21,908 nt of DNA from SIG455 sp045659025 (GTDB lineage Bacteria > Bacillota > Clostridia > UMGS1810), in contig JAZOWA010000066.1 of NCBI GenBank assembly GCA_045659025.1, positions 1 to 21,908 on the forward strand. Direction: 5' to 3'. Below are positions 7,347 through 16,462 of this stretch, in pieces (position 1 is the first letter of the stretch; each line of letters begins with the position of its first letter). Made by a program: the position numbers and the translations under genes. The notes below the pieces were generated by a model that did not search any database, was not told the origin of the DNA, and saw only the letters and a list, made by a program, of their open reading frames with translations.

Positions 7347-8171
7347 ATGCCTACATATTCACCAGTTAGCAATTGTGAAGTATCATTCGTACAAAGCACA
7401 ACTTTCAACACTGAGATCTTAGGCACAGCTACTACATTTGACATTACACTTTCTCGTAATACATCAGCTGAAGCTGCTACTGTAGCAGTAAAATCTACAC
7501 TTAGCTCTGATATTGTATGTCCTGCATCAGTAACCTTCAATGCAGGTGAGAGCACTGCTACTCTAACATTGGATGTTTCAGCCATGCAAGTAGGTACTAA
7601 ATATACTGGTAAAATCTCATTGGCTGACACTACATCATACAATGCTAACATTGCTGTAGTCTCTACTAATGTAACCCTACAGAAAGTTTACACTTGGGTA
7701 TCTCTTGGTGAAGGTGAGTTCATAGATCCACTATCATTTGGTGCACATCCCCAAAAGGTAGAGATTCTAAAGGCTGAAGGATTTAGTCTATATCGTGTAA
7801 TGAATCCTTATCCAAAAGATGCCGTTATTGCTGATTGGGGCAGTGATTGGTATGGTGGTCCAGTAAGTCCATATATTCAGTTTTCTATAAATGAAGATGG
7901 AACAGTAAAATGGTCTGGCAAATTGGCAAATGGCGTCATATACATTGGCATTAGCAATGATGCATACTTATGGGGATACTATCCTTCTGAATTTAACCCA
8001 TCTTATACAGCATTAGATGCACAATGTAAAACACTTGAAGATGGTAAGATTATTCAGATGGTTATGTTCTGGCGTTTGGGTGATACCGGTTACGCATTAA
8101 CAGATCCATTTGTAGCATATCTCAATATGCCAAATTCAGGAATTGACCTACTAACTTGGTATAATCAATAG
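7347..8171 (+). CDS. Bacteroidales lipoprotein with Calx-beta-like domain, 5'-truncated
   Basis: ATG 7347 is the first ATG in this frame, but it is probably not the natural start. The frame opens at 7281 after TAG at 7278, and the residues before M encode the end of a lipoprotein signal, FISITAC (Cys codon 7329-7331) followed by NVEHH. The true gene therefore began upstream, and its signal peptide was cut by the leader, just as in the start-less susC. The mature protein has a Calx-beta-like domain (about 10-115 from M), with SVTFNAGESTATLTLDV typical of such domains. A C-terminal domain that I cannot name follows; it starts YTWVSLGEGEF and includes KVEILKAEGFSLYRVMNPYP, a pattern seen in Bacteroidales surface lipoproteins. 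The stop at 8169-8171 is 34 bases before the terminator. It is likely silent as arranged. Confidence 0.75.
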   Translation: MPTYSPVSNCEVSFVQSTTFNTEILGTATTFDITLSRNTSAEAATVAVKSTLSSDIVCPASVTFNAGESTATLTLDVSAMQVGTKYTGKISLADTTSYNANIAVVSTNVTLQKVYTWVSLGEGEFIDPLSFGAHPQKVEILKAEGFSLYRVMNPYPKDAVIADWGSDWYGGPVSPYIQFSINEDGTVKWSGKLANGVIYIGISNDAYLWGYYPSEFNPSYTALDAQCKTLEDGKIIQMVMFWRLGDTGYALTDPFVAYLNMPNSGIDLLTWYNQ

Positions 8172-8204
8172 ACAATATTATATCACTTTAGTCCTATGCA
8201 GAGG

Positions 8205-8397
8205 AGAGGCTGGCACACAATGTCAGCCTCTTTTTTATCCCTTCGTGCAATTCAGTGTCCACACTGATACCGTTTATAATGGTCTCTACATAGGTATTAT
8301 GTGGCTTGTACAGACTATTAGGCTGCAGAGGCCACACTGAATGCTACAAGACAGCACTGCAAAAGGGGTTCATGTGGCTTCCGAATTGCATGAAAAT
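8205..8397 (+). repeat. Cassette-end repeat B: terminator plus degenerate palindrome
   Basis: Second copy of 6971-7163, ungapped. The right half (8315-8391) is nearly identical to copy A, while the left half has drifted. The outer arms (8245-8265 with 8371-8391) still match at 14 of 21 positions and the inner arms (8300-8315 with 8321-8336) at 12 of 16; the middle stem is largely lost. The fold is weaker than in copy A. Confidence 0.75.
8206..8236 (+). terminator. Rho-independent terminator, cassette 2
   Basis: The stem is GAGGCTGGCA (8206-8215) with TGTCAGCCTC (8221-8230), loop CACAA, then six T. It is base-for-base the same as 6972-7002. Confidence 0.9.
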
Positions 8398-8426
8398 CAC
8401 GAAAACCATGAAAACCAAGAAAACCA
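8391..8426 (+). repeat. Four 9-base tandem units (consensus TGAAAACCA)
   Basis: The units are TGAAAATCA, CGAAAACCA, TGAAAACCA and AGAAAACCA, starting inside the last bases of cassette-end repeat B and running toward the 3' end of murI. They mark the array-chromosome border. No function is evident. Confidence 0.6.
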
Positions 8427-8445
8427 AGCGAAAAGAAATTTCAGA

Positions 8446-9225
8446 CTATGCTTTGACTGTAAGGAACGCCTGCTCAGGTACAGATGGGACTATTTTTGAG
8501 ACCATTGAGCGCATTACCGAAGTGTCTCCTGTAGAGTAGAACAGGCATTGGGATGATGGGGATTTGCGACTCTCTAGGGAGTCTAGCACCCTCTTGGTCT
8601 GCAAGGCTATAGCCGGGGCCGGATTGATGATTGAGACCTCCTCTGATGCTATTTTGCCAATGACAGGTTCAAGGAAAGGATAGTGGGTACAGCCAAGGAC
8701 CACAGCATCTGCCCCCGCCTCCAGCATCGGGTCTATATACCTGTGAAGAACCTTCTCGACTTCCGCCCCTTCTGTCTGTCCGCTCTCGACAAATTCGACA
8801 AGCCCCTCCCCCACTTTTTCGATAACCTGGACATCACTTGCAAATTTCTCAAGGGTATTGTGATACAGGGAGCCCTTGAAGGTATTTGCTGTCGCAAGGA
8901 CACCTACTACTCCCGTTTTCGATGTGAGGGCTGCAGGCTTTATGGCCGGCTCCATCCCCACGAAAGGGATCGGGTATTTTTCCCTCAGATATTTCACTGC
9001 CGCAGCAGTGGCTGTATTGCAAGCGATGACCACCACCTCGGCCCCTTTATCAATAAGGAACCGGGTGATAGCCTCTGCCCGCTCAATTATATATTCGACA
9101 GGTTTGTTTCCGTATGGGCAATGCGCTGCATCAGAGAGGTATACATAGTCCTGTTCAGGCATCAGTGCATACAGCTCCCTGAATACGGAAAGACCGCCCA
9201 CTCCGGAATCAAAAACACCTATCAT
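8446..9225 (-). CDS. murI: Glutamate racemase, 259 aa
   Basis: It interconverts L- and D-glutamate in the cytoplasm and so supplies D-Glu for peptidoglycan. The hallmarks are present: DSGVGGLSV at the N-terminus, the first catalytic Cys in ACNTATA (C69) and the second in LGCTHYPF (C179). The length is typical of the family. It starts 5 bases after the stop of the TlpA-like gene, so it is the last gene of that operon. Its 3' end lies 49 bases from the end of the cassette array, transcribed toward it. I see no clear terminator for this strand between 8445 and the array. Confidence 0.96.
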   Translation of the reverse strand: MIGVFDSGVGGLSVFRELYALMPEQDYVYLSDAAHCPYGNKPVEYIIERAEAITRFLIDKGAEVVVIACNTATAAAVKYLREKYPIPFVGMEPAIKPAALTSKTGVVGVLATANTFKGSLYHNTLEKFASDVQVIEKVGEGLVEFVESGQTEGAEVEKVLHRYIDPMLEAGADAVVLGCTHYPFLEPVIGKIASEEVSIINPAPAIALQTKRVLDSLESRKSPSSQCLFYSTGDTSVMRSMVSKIVPSVPEQAFLTVKA

Positions 9226-9230
9226 ACAGA

Positions 9231-10346
9231 CTATTTAAGGTGCTCCTCAAGAAGTTTGATAATCTCCTCTTCAGATACTCTGCGTGCGATGATTTTACCC
9301 TCTGCATCCACGAAAGCATTTTGAGGGATATATCTTACGTTGTAAAGTTTTGCAGCCTCAGTATCCCAGAAATTGATGTCTGAAACTTGTGTCCAAGTCA
9401 ACTTGTCTGTCTTGATAGCGTCAAGCCATTGGTCTCTGTCTCTATCAAGAGACACACCTAGGATTTCGAAACCTTTCTTGTGGTACTCTTTGTAGATTTT
9501 AACAAGTTTAGGGTTGAACTGACGGCAAGGGTTGCACCAACCAGCCCAAAAATCAATCATGGTAACTTTACCTTTTTTATATACATCAGAAAGTTTTACC
9601 TCTTTTCCATCAGGATCCTTCATAGTGAAGTCAGGTGCCTGCTGACCGATTTGAAGTGCTCTCTCTTTAACAATAAGTTCTTCAGCTGCTACAAGTTTCT
9701 TATGGGTAGCAAAACGCTCGTCAGCTTTGAATTTAGCCAACTCAGCCTCAGCTACAGCAAGGTCTTTGTCAAGAACTGAGCTTGCAAACTGCATTAGTGC
9801 GTAGTAGCTGAGAGGATTTGCAGAGACTACAGAGTCAGAGAATGCGGTTACTCTTGCATCCACCTCATCGAAAAGGGCTACGATCTCCTCTTTTCTCTCT
9901 GCTGTGGTCTCTTTTGATCTGTACTCATCCAAAAGGGCTTTACGGTCTGGAATAAGTTCATTTTGAACATCCTTGCCATATTGGTTTACCATAGTTACAA
10001 GAGCCTGGGTCTCACCACCTTTAACTTCTGCTTCTGCCAATTTATCAGATGCAGCATTAACTGTGAAAGAGGTATTTTCAAGGAAAAGGGTTACATATCC
10101 TGGAAGACCTTCCACCTGGATATAATAATTCTCAGGATCTGCCACTACACCTGTGAACTCAAACTTACCATTCACCAAGTCAACAGTATCTCTGGTTGGA
10201 TTTTTTCTATCTGAGCTTACCAAATAAGCTTTACCATTCTTTAGAACTTCGTCTTCACCGGTAACATTACCTGTGATCTTATAGCCGCCATTTGAGCAAG
10301 AGGCGAAAGCCACTACAGCAGCTGCCAATAGGAATAATTTCTTCAT
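9231..10346 (-). CDS. TlpA-like thiol:disulfide lipoprotein with DUF4369-type N-terminus, 371 aa
   Basis: This is an envelope thioredoxin-like protein, probably anchored by a lipid and exposed to the periplasm. The start chosen is ATG 10346, which gives MKKLFLLAAAVVAFASC with a lipobox. The longer frame from 10382 would overlap the upstream gene and add 12 polar residues. Residues about 20-110 resemble the DUF4369 beta domain (ITGNVTGEDE...GKAYLV), the middle (about 110-230) is helical and charged, and the C-terminal ~130 residues form a TlpA/AhpC-TSA fold. The redox motif is CNPC (C271, C274) in FWAGWCNPC, with a family-type YIPQNAFVDAEG loop. It sits between the gamma-carbonic anhydrase and murI genes with gaps of 13 and 5 bases. 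The redox partner is unknown. Confidence 0.88.
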   Translation of the reverse strand: MKKLFLLAAAVVAFASCSNGGYKITGNVTGEDEVLKNGKAYLVSSDRKNPTRDTVDLVNGKFEFTGVVADPENYYIQVEGLPGYVTLFLENTSFTVNAASDKLAEAEVKGGETQALVTMVNQYGKDVQNELIPDRKALLDEYRSKETTAERKEEIVALFDEVDARVTAFSDSVVSANPLSYYALMQFASSVLDKDLAVAEAELAKFKADERFATHKKLVAAEELIVKERALQIGQQAPDFTMKDPDGKEVKLSDVYKKGKVTMIDFWAGWCNPCRQFNPKLVKIYKEYHKKGFEILGVSLDRDRDQWLDAIKTDKLTWTQVSDINFWDTEAAKLYNVRYIPQNAFVDAEGKIIARRVSEEEIIKLLEEHLK

Positions 10347-10359
10347 ATCTGTATTAGTT

Positions 10360-10884
10360 TTATTTGTAATTTTCTTCGTCAAGGAACCACTCTTTGTACA
10401 TCATATAGCCCTGAGCATTCTTGTGTGCCGCTGCAGTTATCTCCTCACTCCCCTCTTTAACTTGGGTAGCAGGAATTCCTGCATATACACCAGGCTCAAG
10501 TTTCTTGTTTGACAGTACCACAGCTCCTGCTGCAATAATACTGCCATCTGCCACTTCTGCATTGTCCATAAGGATAGCGCCCATACCGACAAGGACATTG
10601 CTACCCACCTTTGCACCATGGATAATGGCATTATGACCTACTGAGACATCGTTTCCTACCTCTACTATAGATCTTTTATGCAATGTATGGAGGACAGCTC
10701 CATCCTGAATATTTACCCTGTCCCCTACTCTGATAGGGTTAACATCTCCCCTAAGTACACAAGAGTACCAGATACTGCAGTCATCTCCAATAACCACATC
10801 CCCTACTATTACCGCATTTTCCGCTATAAAACAGTTTTTGCCGATCTTAGGGGTAAAGCCGTTCAATGATTTGATTATCGCCAT
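10360..10884 (-). CDS. Gamma-carbonic anhydrase family protein, 174 aa
   Basis: A left-handed beta-helix hexapeptide-repeat protein of the YrdA/PaaY type, a family that includes zinc-dependent CO2-bicarbonate hydratases. The isoleucine-rich hexapeptide repeats run from about residue 18 to 145. The likely metal ligands are H66 (in AVLHT), H84 and H89 (GHNAIIHG). ATG 10884 is preferred over the frame start at 10938, because the extra 18 residues would run through the gdhA terminator. A -7-like TATATTTG lies at 10911-10904, 20 bases before the ATG. It heads the operon with the TlpA-like gene and murI. Some family members lack anhydrase activity, so function is likely but not certain. Confidence 0.9.
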   Translation of the reverse strand: MAIIKSLNGFTPKIGKNCFIAENAVIVGDVVIGDDCSIWYSCVLRGDVNPIRVGDRVNIQDGAVLHTLHKRSIVEVGNDVSVGHNAIIHGAKVGSNVLVGMGAILMDNAEVADGSIIAAGAVVLSNKKLEPGVYAGIPATQVKEGSEEITAAAHKNAQGYMMYKEWFLDEENYK

Positions 10885-10903
10885 ATAAATGAATATTAAC
10901 CCA

Positions 10904-10911
10904 CAAATATA
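10904..10911 (-). promoter_or_regulatory. -7 element upstream of the gamma-carbonic anhydrase operon
   Basis: TATATTTG on the minus strand fits the Bacteroidota -7 consensus TAnnTTTG. The nearest TTG upstream (10938-10936) is 24 bases away, longer than usual, so this is a tentative call. It lies just past the gdhA terminator, where a new promoter would be needed. Confidence 0.4.
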
Positions 10912-10923
10912 AGAATTATTTAT

Positions 10924-10953
10924 AAAAAAAGAGGGCAACGTAATGTTGCCCTC
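10924..10953 (-). terminator. Rho-independent terminator after gdhA
   Basis: The minus strand reads GAGGGCAAC (10953-10945), a 5-base loop, GTTGCCCTC (10939-10931), then seven T (10930-10924). The 9 base pairs are perfect. It lies 27 bases past the gdhA stop and separates gdhA from the gamma-carbonic anhydrase operon. Confidence 0.92.
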
Positions 10954-10979
10954 CTGTTTATGATTAGTGCGGTTCAGGA

Positions 10980-12323
<1,344 letters not shown>

Positions 12324-12375
12324 AATAGTGTTTATTGATTAAAGTTTATTGTTAATATTTAAGGTATTCTATTTG

Positions 12376-13395
12376 TTATTTCACTTCCCAAGTAGCGCCA
12401 CTGTGAAGAAGTTCATCCACTGAATGGATCTTGGCAGCTGCCTTAACCTCTTCCAATTGAGCCTCTACTCTCTGGTCGTATGTACCATCCTCCACATCAC
12501 GGATAACACCGAGTGCTACAGGATAATCAGGATGTTTCATATCTACCAACATAGTGTGGATAGACATATCCTGACAGTGGGCATCGTGAACCAAGATATC
12601 TTTTTCAGTCACACCGTTCTCACCGATTTTAACCACTTTTAGCTTACCGTCTTCGCCAAGAACAAGACCTTTGTCCCTATCTTTACCGAAGATCATAGGC
12701 TCACCGTGACGAAGGACAATAGTTCTCTCTGCCCTTACCTCTTTGTCTGTAATCTCTTTGTGTGTACCGTCATTGTAGATAACACAGTTAACCAACATCT
12801 CAGTTACTGAGCAGCCTGCATGTTTTGCAGATGCAACGAACACTTCCTGATTAAGCTTGATCTCTGAGTCGATGCTGCGGGCAAAGAATGTACCTCTTGC
12901 ACCCAACACCAGAGTACCAGGGTTGAATGGTTGCTCTACTGTACCATAAGGAGAAGTCTTGGTGATTTTTCCTAGTGGAGATGTAGGTGAGTATTGACCT
13001 TTGGTAAGACCATAGATTCTATTGTTGAACAATACGATATTGATATCGATGTTACGACGGATAGCGTGGATGAAGTGGTTACCACCGATAGCCAAAGAGT
13101 CACCGTCACCTGTAGCTTGCCATACAGCAAGTTTAGGGTTAGCCACTTTTACACCTGTAGAGATGGCAGTAGCACGGCCGTGGATACTGTGGAAACCATA
13201 AGTGTTCATATAGTAAGGAAGACGTGATGAACATCCGATACCTGAGATAAATACGAAGTCCTCAAGGTTATAGTTCATAGCTTCTGCAACTTCAGGCATA
13301 GCCCTTTGTAGAGACATAAGGACCATGTGGTCACCACAACCTGGGCACCATCTTACTTCCTGATTGCTTTTAAAATCTTGTGCTGTATATTTCAT
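12376..13395 (-). CDS. korB: 2-oxoglutarate:ferredoxin oxidoreductase, beta subunit, 339 aa
   Basis: This is the thiamine-pyrophosphate subunit that, with KorA, oxidatively decarboxylates 2-oxoglutarate to succinyl-CoA with ferredoxin, or runs in reverse as a carboxylase. The N-terminal WCPGCGDH (C17, C20) and GIGCSSR are cluster and cofactor residues of the family. ATGDGDSLAIGGNH is the TPP-Mg motif. It follows korA by 17 bases, with a strong ribosome-binding site (AGGAGG on the minus strand, within 13408-13399). The substrate is assigned as 2-oxoglutarate from overall type and from the neighbouring gdhA; another 2-oxoacid is possible. Confidence 0.9.
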   Translation of the reverse strand: MKYTAQDFKSNQEVRWCPGCGDHMVLMSLQRAMPEVAEAMNYNLEDFVFISGIGCSSRLPYYMNTYGFHSIHGRATAISTGVKVANPKLAVWQATGDGDSLAIGGNHFIHAIRRNIDINIVLFNNRIYGLTKGQYSPTSPLGKITKTSPYGTVEQPFNPGTLVLGARGTFFARSIDSEIKLNQEVFVASAKHAGCSVTEMLVNCVIYNDGTHKEITDKEVRAERTIVLRHGEPMIFGKDRDKGLVLGEDGKLKVVKIGENGVTEKDILVHDAHCQDMSIHTMLVDMKHPDYPVALGVIRDVEDGTYDQRVEAQLEEVKAAAKIHSVDELLHSGATWEVK

Positions 13396-13412
13396 AATCG
13401 AACTTCCTCCTA

Positions 13413-15245
13413 TTATAGAATATTATTAACTGCATCTACAACATCTTTCACGATGAAAGGCTGACCTTGAACTTTGTTCAATTGGTGGTAGTGGAATTGT
13501 GGATGCTTGTCTCTCAAATATGCTGCAAACTGACCACTGTTCAACTCGCAAACGATAATCTTCTTGAATTTAGAGAATACCTCTGCAGTGTTCTTTGGTA
13601 GTGGATTGATATAGTCGAAGTGTGCAAGTGACACGCTTTTGCCTTCAGCCTGAAGATCTTTGACTGCTGTATAAAGGTGACCGAAAGTACCACCCCAACC
13701 AACGATAAGAACTTCACCTTCAGCTTCGCCGATAACCTCAACATCTGGGATGTAATTAGCTACTCTTGCCACTTTCTCAGCACGTGCAGCGCACATCATT
13801 TCGTGGTTTTGAGGATCTGAAGAGATTACACCTTCCGGGGTCTTCTCAAGACCACCTACACGGTGCATAAGACCAGGTGTTCCAGGAACAGCCCATTGTC
13901 TTGCAAATCTCTCTTCATCTCTTACATATGGTTTGAATTTACCTTCACACTCAGTAACTACTGGAGCTACGATTGAAGGGTAATCTTTCATTGATGGAAT
14001 CTTCCAAGGCTCAGAACCGTTGCCAAGGAAACCTTCAGTAAGAAGGATAACCGGCATCATGTGCTCCAATGCATATTTACCTGCATAGAATGCTTTGTCG
14101 AAACAGTCTGATGGAGAGTGAGCTGCCATAACCATGATAGGGCACTCACCGTTACGTCCGTAAAGTGCCTGGTTAAGGTCTGTCTGCTCAGTCTTGGTAG
14201 GGATACCTGTTGATGGACCACTACGCTGTACATCTACGATTACAAGAGGAAGCTCGGTAATCATAGCAAGACCAAGAGCCTCAGATTTTAGTGAAAGACC
14301 AGGACCTGAAGTGGTAGTCACAGCGAAGTTACCTGCATAAGCAGCACCGATAGCTGTACAGATACCAGAGATCTCGTCTTCACATTGAACGGTTTTAGCA
14401 CCAAGGTTTTTGTAGATAGCAAGTTCTTCAAGAACTGCAGTAGCAGGGGTGATAGGGTAAGAACCGCAGAACAATGGAATACCCGATTTTTCTGAAGCTG
14501 CCAAAAGACCCCAAGCAGTAGCCTGGTTACCGTTGATATTTCTGTAAACACCTTTCTCCTGTTTTGCTGGTGCTACAGTGTATGTATTTGCTATAGCGTG
14601 AATATTGCTTGCGTAGTTGAAGCCATCTTTCAACACCTTCTTATTAACATCAATCAGCTGAGGTTTCTTCTTGAATTTCTTCTCAAGATATTCGAAGGTA
14701 TGATCCATCTCTCTATTGAATAGGTAAAAACACATACCAAGGGTGAACATGTTTTTACAACGAACGATGGATTTGTTATCAAGACCACTATCTTTCAAAG
14801 ACTCTTTGGTAAGTGTAGTGATAGGAGAAACGATGATGTTTCTGTCTTGAATCTTCAATTCCTCGAAAGGATTCATAGTTTGGAAACCTGCCCTTACGAT
14901 ATTTGCCTCATCGAAAGCATCTTCGTCAAGGATAATTGTAGCGGTAGGCTTAGTCCATTTAGCATTAGCTCTTAGAGCCGCAGGGTTCATAGCGACAAGT
15001 ACATCGCAGAAGTCACCTGGAGTGTTAATCTCTACAGCTCCAATATGAACCTGGAATCCAGAAACACCTGAAACAGTACCTTGAGGAGCTCTAATCTCTG
15101 CAGGATAATCAGGGAATGTAGAAATTTCATTGCCGTACAATGCAGATGAATCTGCGAATAGAGTACCGGTCAATTGCATACCATCACCCGAGTCACCAGC
15201 GAAACGGATAACAACATCTTGTATGTCAATAACTTTGTGCTGCAT
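13413..15245 (-). CDS. korA: 2-oxoglutarate:ferredoxin oxidoreductase, fused gamma-alpha subunit, 610 aa
   Basis: This is the partner of KorB. The N-terminal ~190 residues form the gamma (CoA-side) domain, beginning with FAGDSGDGMQLTG. The alpha domain starts near 239 with GNQATAWGL and contains CGSYPITPAT (about 260-269), which helps form the TPP site. The fused gamma-alpha form is common in this group. A good promoter lies 26 bases upstream. No separate ferredoxin-like delta subunit is present next to it, consistent with the two-subunit enzyme. Confidence 0.92.
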   Translation of the reverse strand: MQHKVIDIQDVVIRFAGDSGDGMQLTGTLFADSSALYGNEISTFPDYPAEIRAPQGTVSGVSGFQVHIGAVEINTPGDFCDVLVAMNPAALRANAKWTKPTATIILDEDAFDEANIVRAGFQTMNPFEELKIQDRNIIVSPITTLTKESLKDSGLDNKSIVRCKNMFTLGMCFYLFNREMDHTFEYLEKKFKKKPQLIDVNKKVLKDGFNYASNIHAIANTYTVAPAKQEKGVYRNINGNQATAWGLLAASEKSGIPLFCGSYPITPATAVLEELAIYKNLGAKTVQCEDEISGICTAIGAAYAGNFAVTTTSGPGLSLKSEALGLAMITELPLVIVDVQRSGPSTGIPTKTEQTDLNQALYGRNGECPIMVMAAHSPSDCFDKAFYAGKYALEHMMPVILLTEGFLGNGSEPWKIPSMKDYPSIVAPVVTECEGKFKPYVRDEERFARQWAVPGTPGLMHRVGGLEKTPEGVISSDPQNHEMMCAARAEKVARVANYIPDVEVIGEAEGEVLIVGWGGTFGHLYTAVKDLQAEGKSVSLAHFDYINPLPKNTAEVFSKFKKIIVCELNSGQFAAYLRDKHPQFHYHQLNKVQGQPFIVKDVVDAVNNIL

Positions 15246-15270
15246 AAAATTATATATAGTTTAGTAAAGA

Positions 15271-15302
15271 CAAATTTAAGCATTATTTTCTCACTTAGCC
15301 AA
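15271..15302 (-). promoter_or_regulatory. korAB promoter
   Basis: On the minus strand TTG (15302-15300), 21 bases, then TAAATTTG (15278-15271) fits the Bacteroidota -33/-7 pattern. Transcription would start about 20 bases ahead of the korA ATG. It lies downstream of the terminator of the preceding operon, so it is needed for korAB. Confidence 0.7.
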
Positions 15303-15313
15303 TTTATTTTAAC

Positions 15314-15347
15314 AAAAAAAGAGAGACCACTTAAAAATGGCCTCCCT
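15314..15347 (-). terminator. Rho-independent terminator of the nadK-uppS-bamA-skp operon
   Basis: The minus strand reads AGGGAGGCCA (15347-15338), an 8-base loop, TGGTCTCTCT (15329-15320) and a run of T down to 15314. All ten positions pair, two of them G-T. It lies 33 bases past the stop of the last gene. Confidence 0.88.
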
Positions 15348-15379
15348 TTATGCTGTTTTGACTTACAATCTGTGACAGA

Positions 15380-15928
15380 TTATTGGGCTGGTTGCTGAGC
15401 TTTAAGCTTTTTGTCCAATGGAATATTCAAAGCTTTTTTCAACATTTCAGTTACATCTACACTGATTGCATCGTTAACGAAACATACAGAACCTGCTGAG
15501 ATATCGAAGATGTATACAAAACCGTTTGCTTTACCCATAGTCTCCACAGCCTCGAATGCTTTAGCTTGGATAGGGGTAAGAAGCTCCTGTTGTTTTGCCT
15601 GAAGATCCTGTTGGGCACTTGCCTGGAATTGTTGAAGTCTCTGTTGCATGCTCTCTAGCTCTTGAGTCTTAGCCTGAACTACAGCTGGTGTCCAGTTTGC
15701 ACTCATTTGTTCGTAGTTGTTAACTTTGGTCTGGAACTCATTCTGCATAGAAACAAATGTCTCCTGAAGCTCTCTGCTGTATTTCTCCAATACCACTTGA
15801 GCTGAATCCATCTCATCCATAAGGAAGATCACCTCCTGCATGTTTACGTGACCAAATTTCAACTCTTGAGCAAATGATGCTGCAGAGCCATAAAGCGCAA
15901 CAAATAGAATAATTAATAATTTTTTCAT
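15380..15928 (-). CDS. OmpH/Skp-family periplasmic chaperone, 182 aa
   Basis: It is a predicted periplasmic holdase that escorts unfolded outer-membrane proteins to BamA. A Sec signal (MKKLLIILFVALYGSAASFA, cut before QELK) is followed by the small beta body (FGHVNMQEVIFLM) and a long glutamine-rich coiled coil (about 45-120) that would form one tentacle of the trimer. The chain returns to the body with GFVYIFDISAG. The C-terminal ~20 residues are Lys/Gln-rich. It is the last gene of the bamA operon and sits 18 bases after a second skp-like gene, so this is a tandem pair of diverged paralogues. Confidence 0.88.
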   Translation of the reverse strand: MKKLLIILFVALYGSAASFAQELKFGHVNMQEVIFLMDEMDSAQVVLEKYSRELQETFVSMQNEFQTKVNNYEQMSANWTPAVVQAKTQELESMQQRLQQFQASAQQDLQAKQQELLTPIQAKAFEAVETMGKANGFVYIFDISAGSVCFVNDAISVDVTEMLKKALNIPLDKKLKAQQPAQ

Positions 15929-15946
15929 AGTGTATTATTTTTAATT

Positions 15947-16450
15947 TTATAAATTTCTAATAACCTCAAGGCTCAAATCTTCAGCCTCATTATAATAAGC
16001 AACACCTTGGACAACAGAGAGATCTATAATCAGCGAATATCCCCCTTTCTGAGCTACTTTACGAATGGCGTTGTCCACTTTAGCCTTGATAGGGTTGAGC
16101 AACTGCTCCGATTTTTTGGCCATCACCCCATCCTCACCAAAGTACTCTTTCTGCTTTGCCTGCAAATTTCGCTCCATAGTGATTATTTCGTTCTCTTTTA
16201 CCTGACGGGCAGACTCTCCGAGAAATGCTCTCTCTGACTGATATTTGGCGTAGGCCTGATCTATCTTAGCCTTCTCCTTCTCAATATATTGCTTGTACTG
16301 GTCGCTCAGTTTCTCAAGTGTTTGCACAGCTGAATTATACTCAGGCACTTGGGTCAAGATAGTCTGGGTATTGAGATATCCCACCTTTTGTCCACTTGAC
16401 ACAAATGAACAAAGGAAAATCGAGACTATAATTATAAGCACCTTTTTCAT
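15947..16450 (-). CDS. OmpH/Skp-family periplasmic chaperone, 167 aa
   Basis: Same family and likely role as the next gene downstream. The start is ATG 16450 (a TTG two codons upstream is less likely). The Sec signal MKKVLIIIVSIFLCSFVSSG precedes QKVGYLNTQTIL, the start of the Skp body. A Lys/Glu-rich coiled coil spans about 40-120, and GGYSLIIDLS closes the body. It starts 12 bases after the bamA stop, the usual bamA-skp arrangement, which supports a chaperone role for the barrel-assembly machine. Confidence 0.88.
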   Translation of the reverse strand: MKKVLIIIVSIFLCSFVSSGQKVGYLNTQTILTQVPEYNSAVQTLEKLSDQYKQYIEKEKAKIDQAYAKYQSERAFLGESARQVKENEIITMERNLQAKQKEYFGEDGVMAKKSEQLLNPIKAKVDNAIRKVAQKGGYSLIIDLSVVQGVAYYNEAEDLSLEVIRNL

Positions 16451-16462
16451 ATTCAAACAAAA

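Larger units (their letters stand above)
7164..8397 (+). mobile_element. Putative recombination cassette 2 (recombinase tail, leader, lipoprotein, terminator, palindrome)
   Basis: It is bounded like cassette 1: GGACATCAGCGGGCAC at the left and the end of the terminator-palindrome repeat at the right (AAAAT at 8393-8397). The cargo is one lipoprotein gene with no similarity that I can see to cassette 1 cargo. Past 8397 the sequence is a short 9-base tandem repeat and then murI, so this is the right end of the array. Mobility is inferred. Confidence 0.5.

Noticed and set aside
6098..8171. The lipoproteins at 6098 and 7347 as duplicates of each other
   Set aside because: Comparison by eye shows different domain order and no shared motifs. 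The similarity between the units is confined to their ends.
8306..8539. 77-codon plus-strand ORF across cassette-end repeat B and the end of murI
   Set aside because: It runs through a palindromic repeat and a 9-base tandem repeat and overlaps murI antisense. It has no recognisable domain, and the shared palindrome sequence explains its first half.
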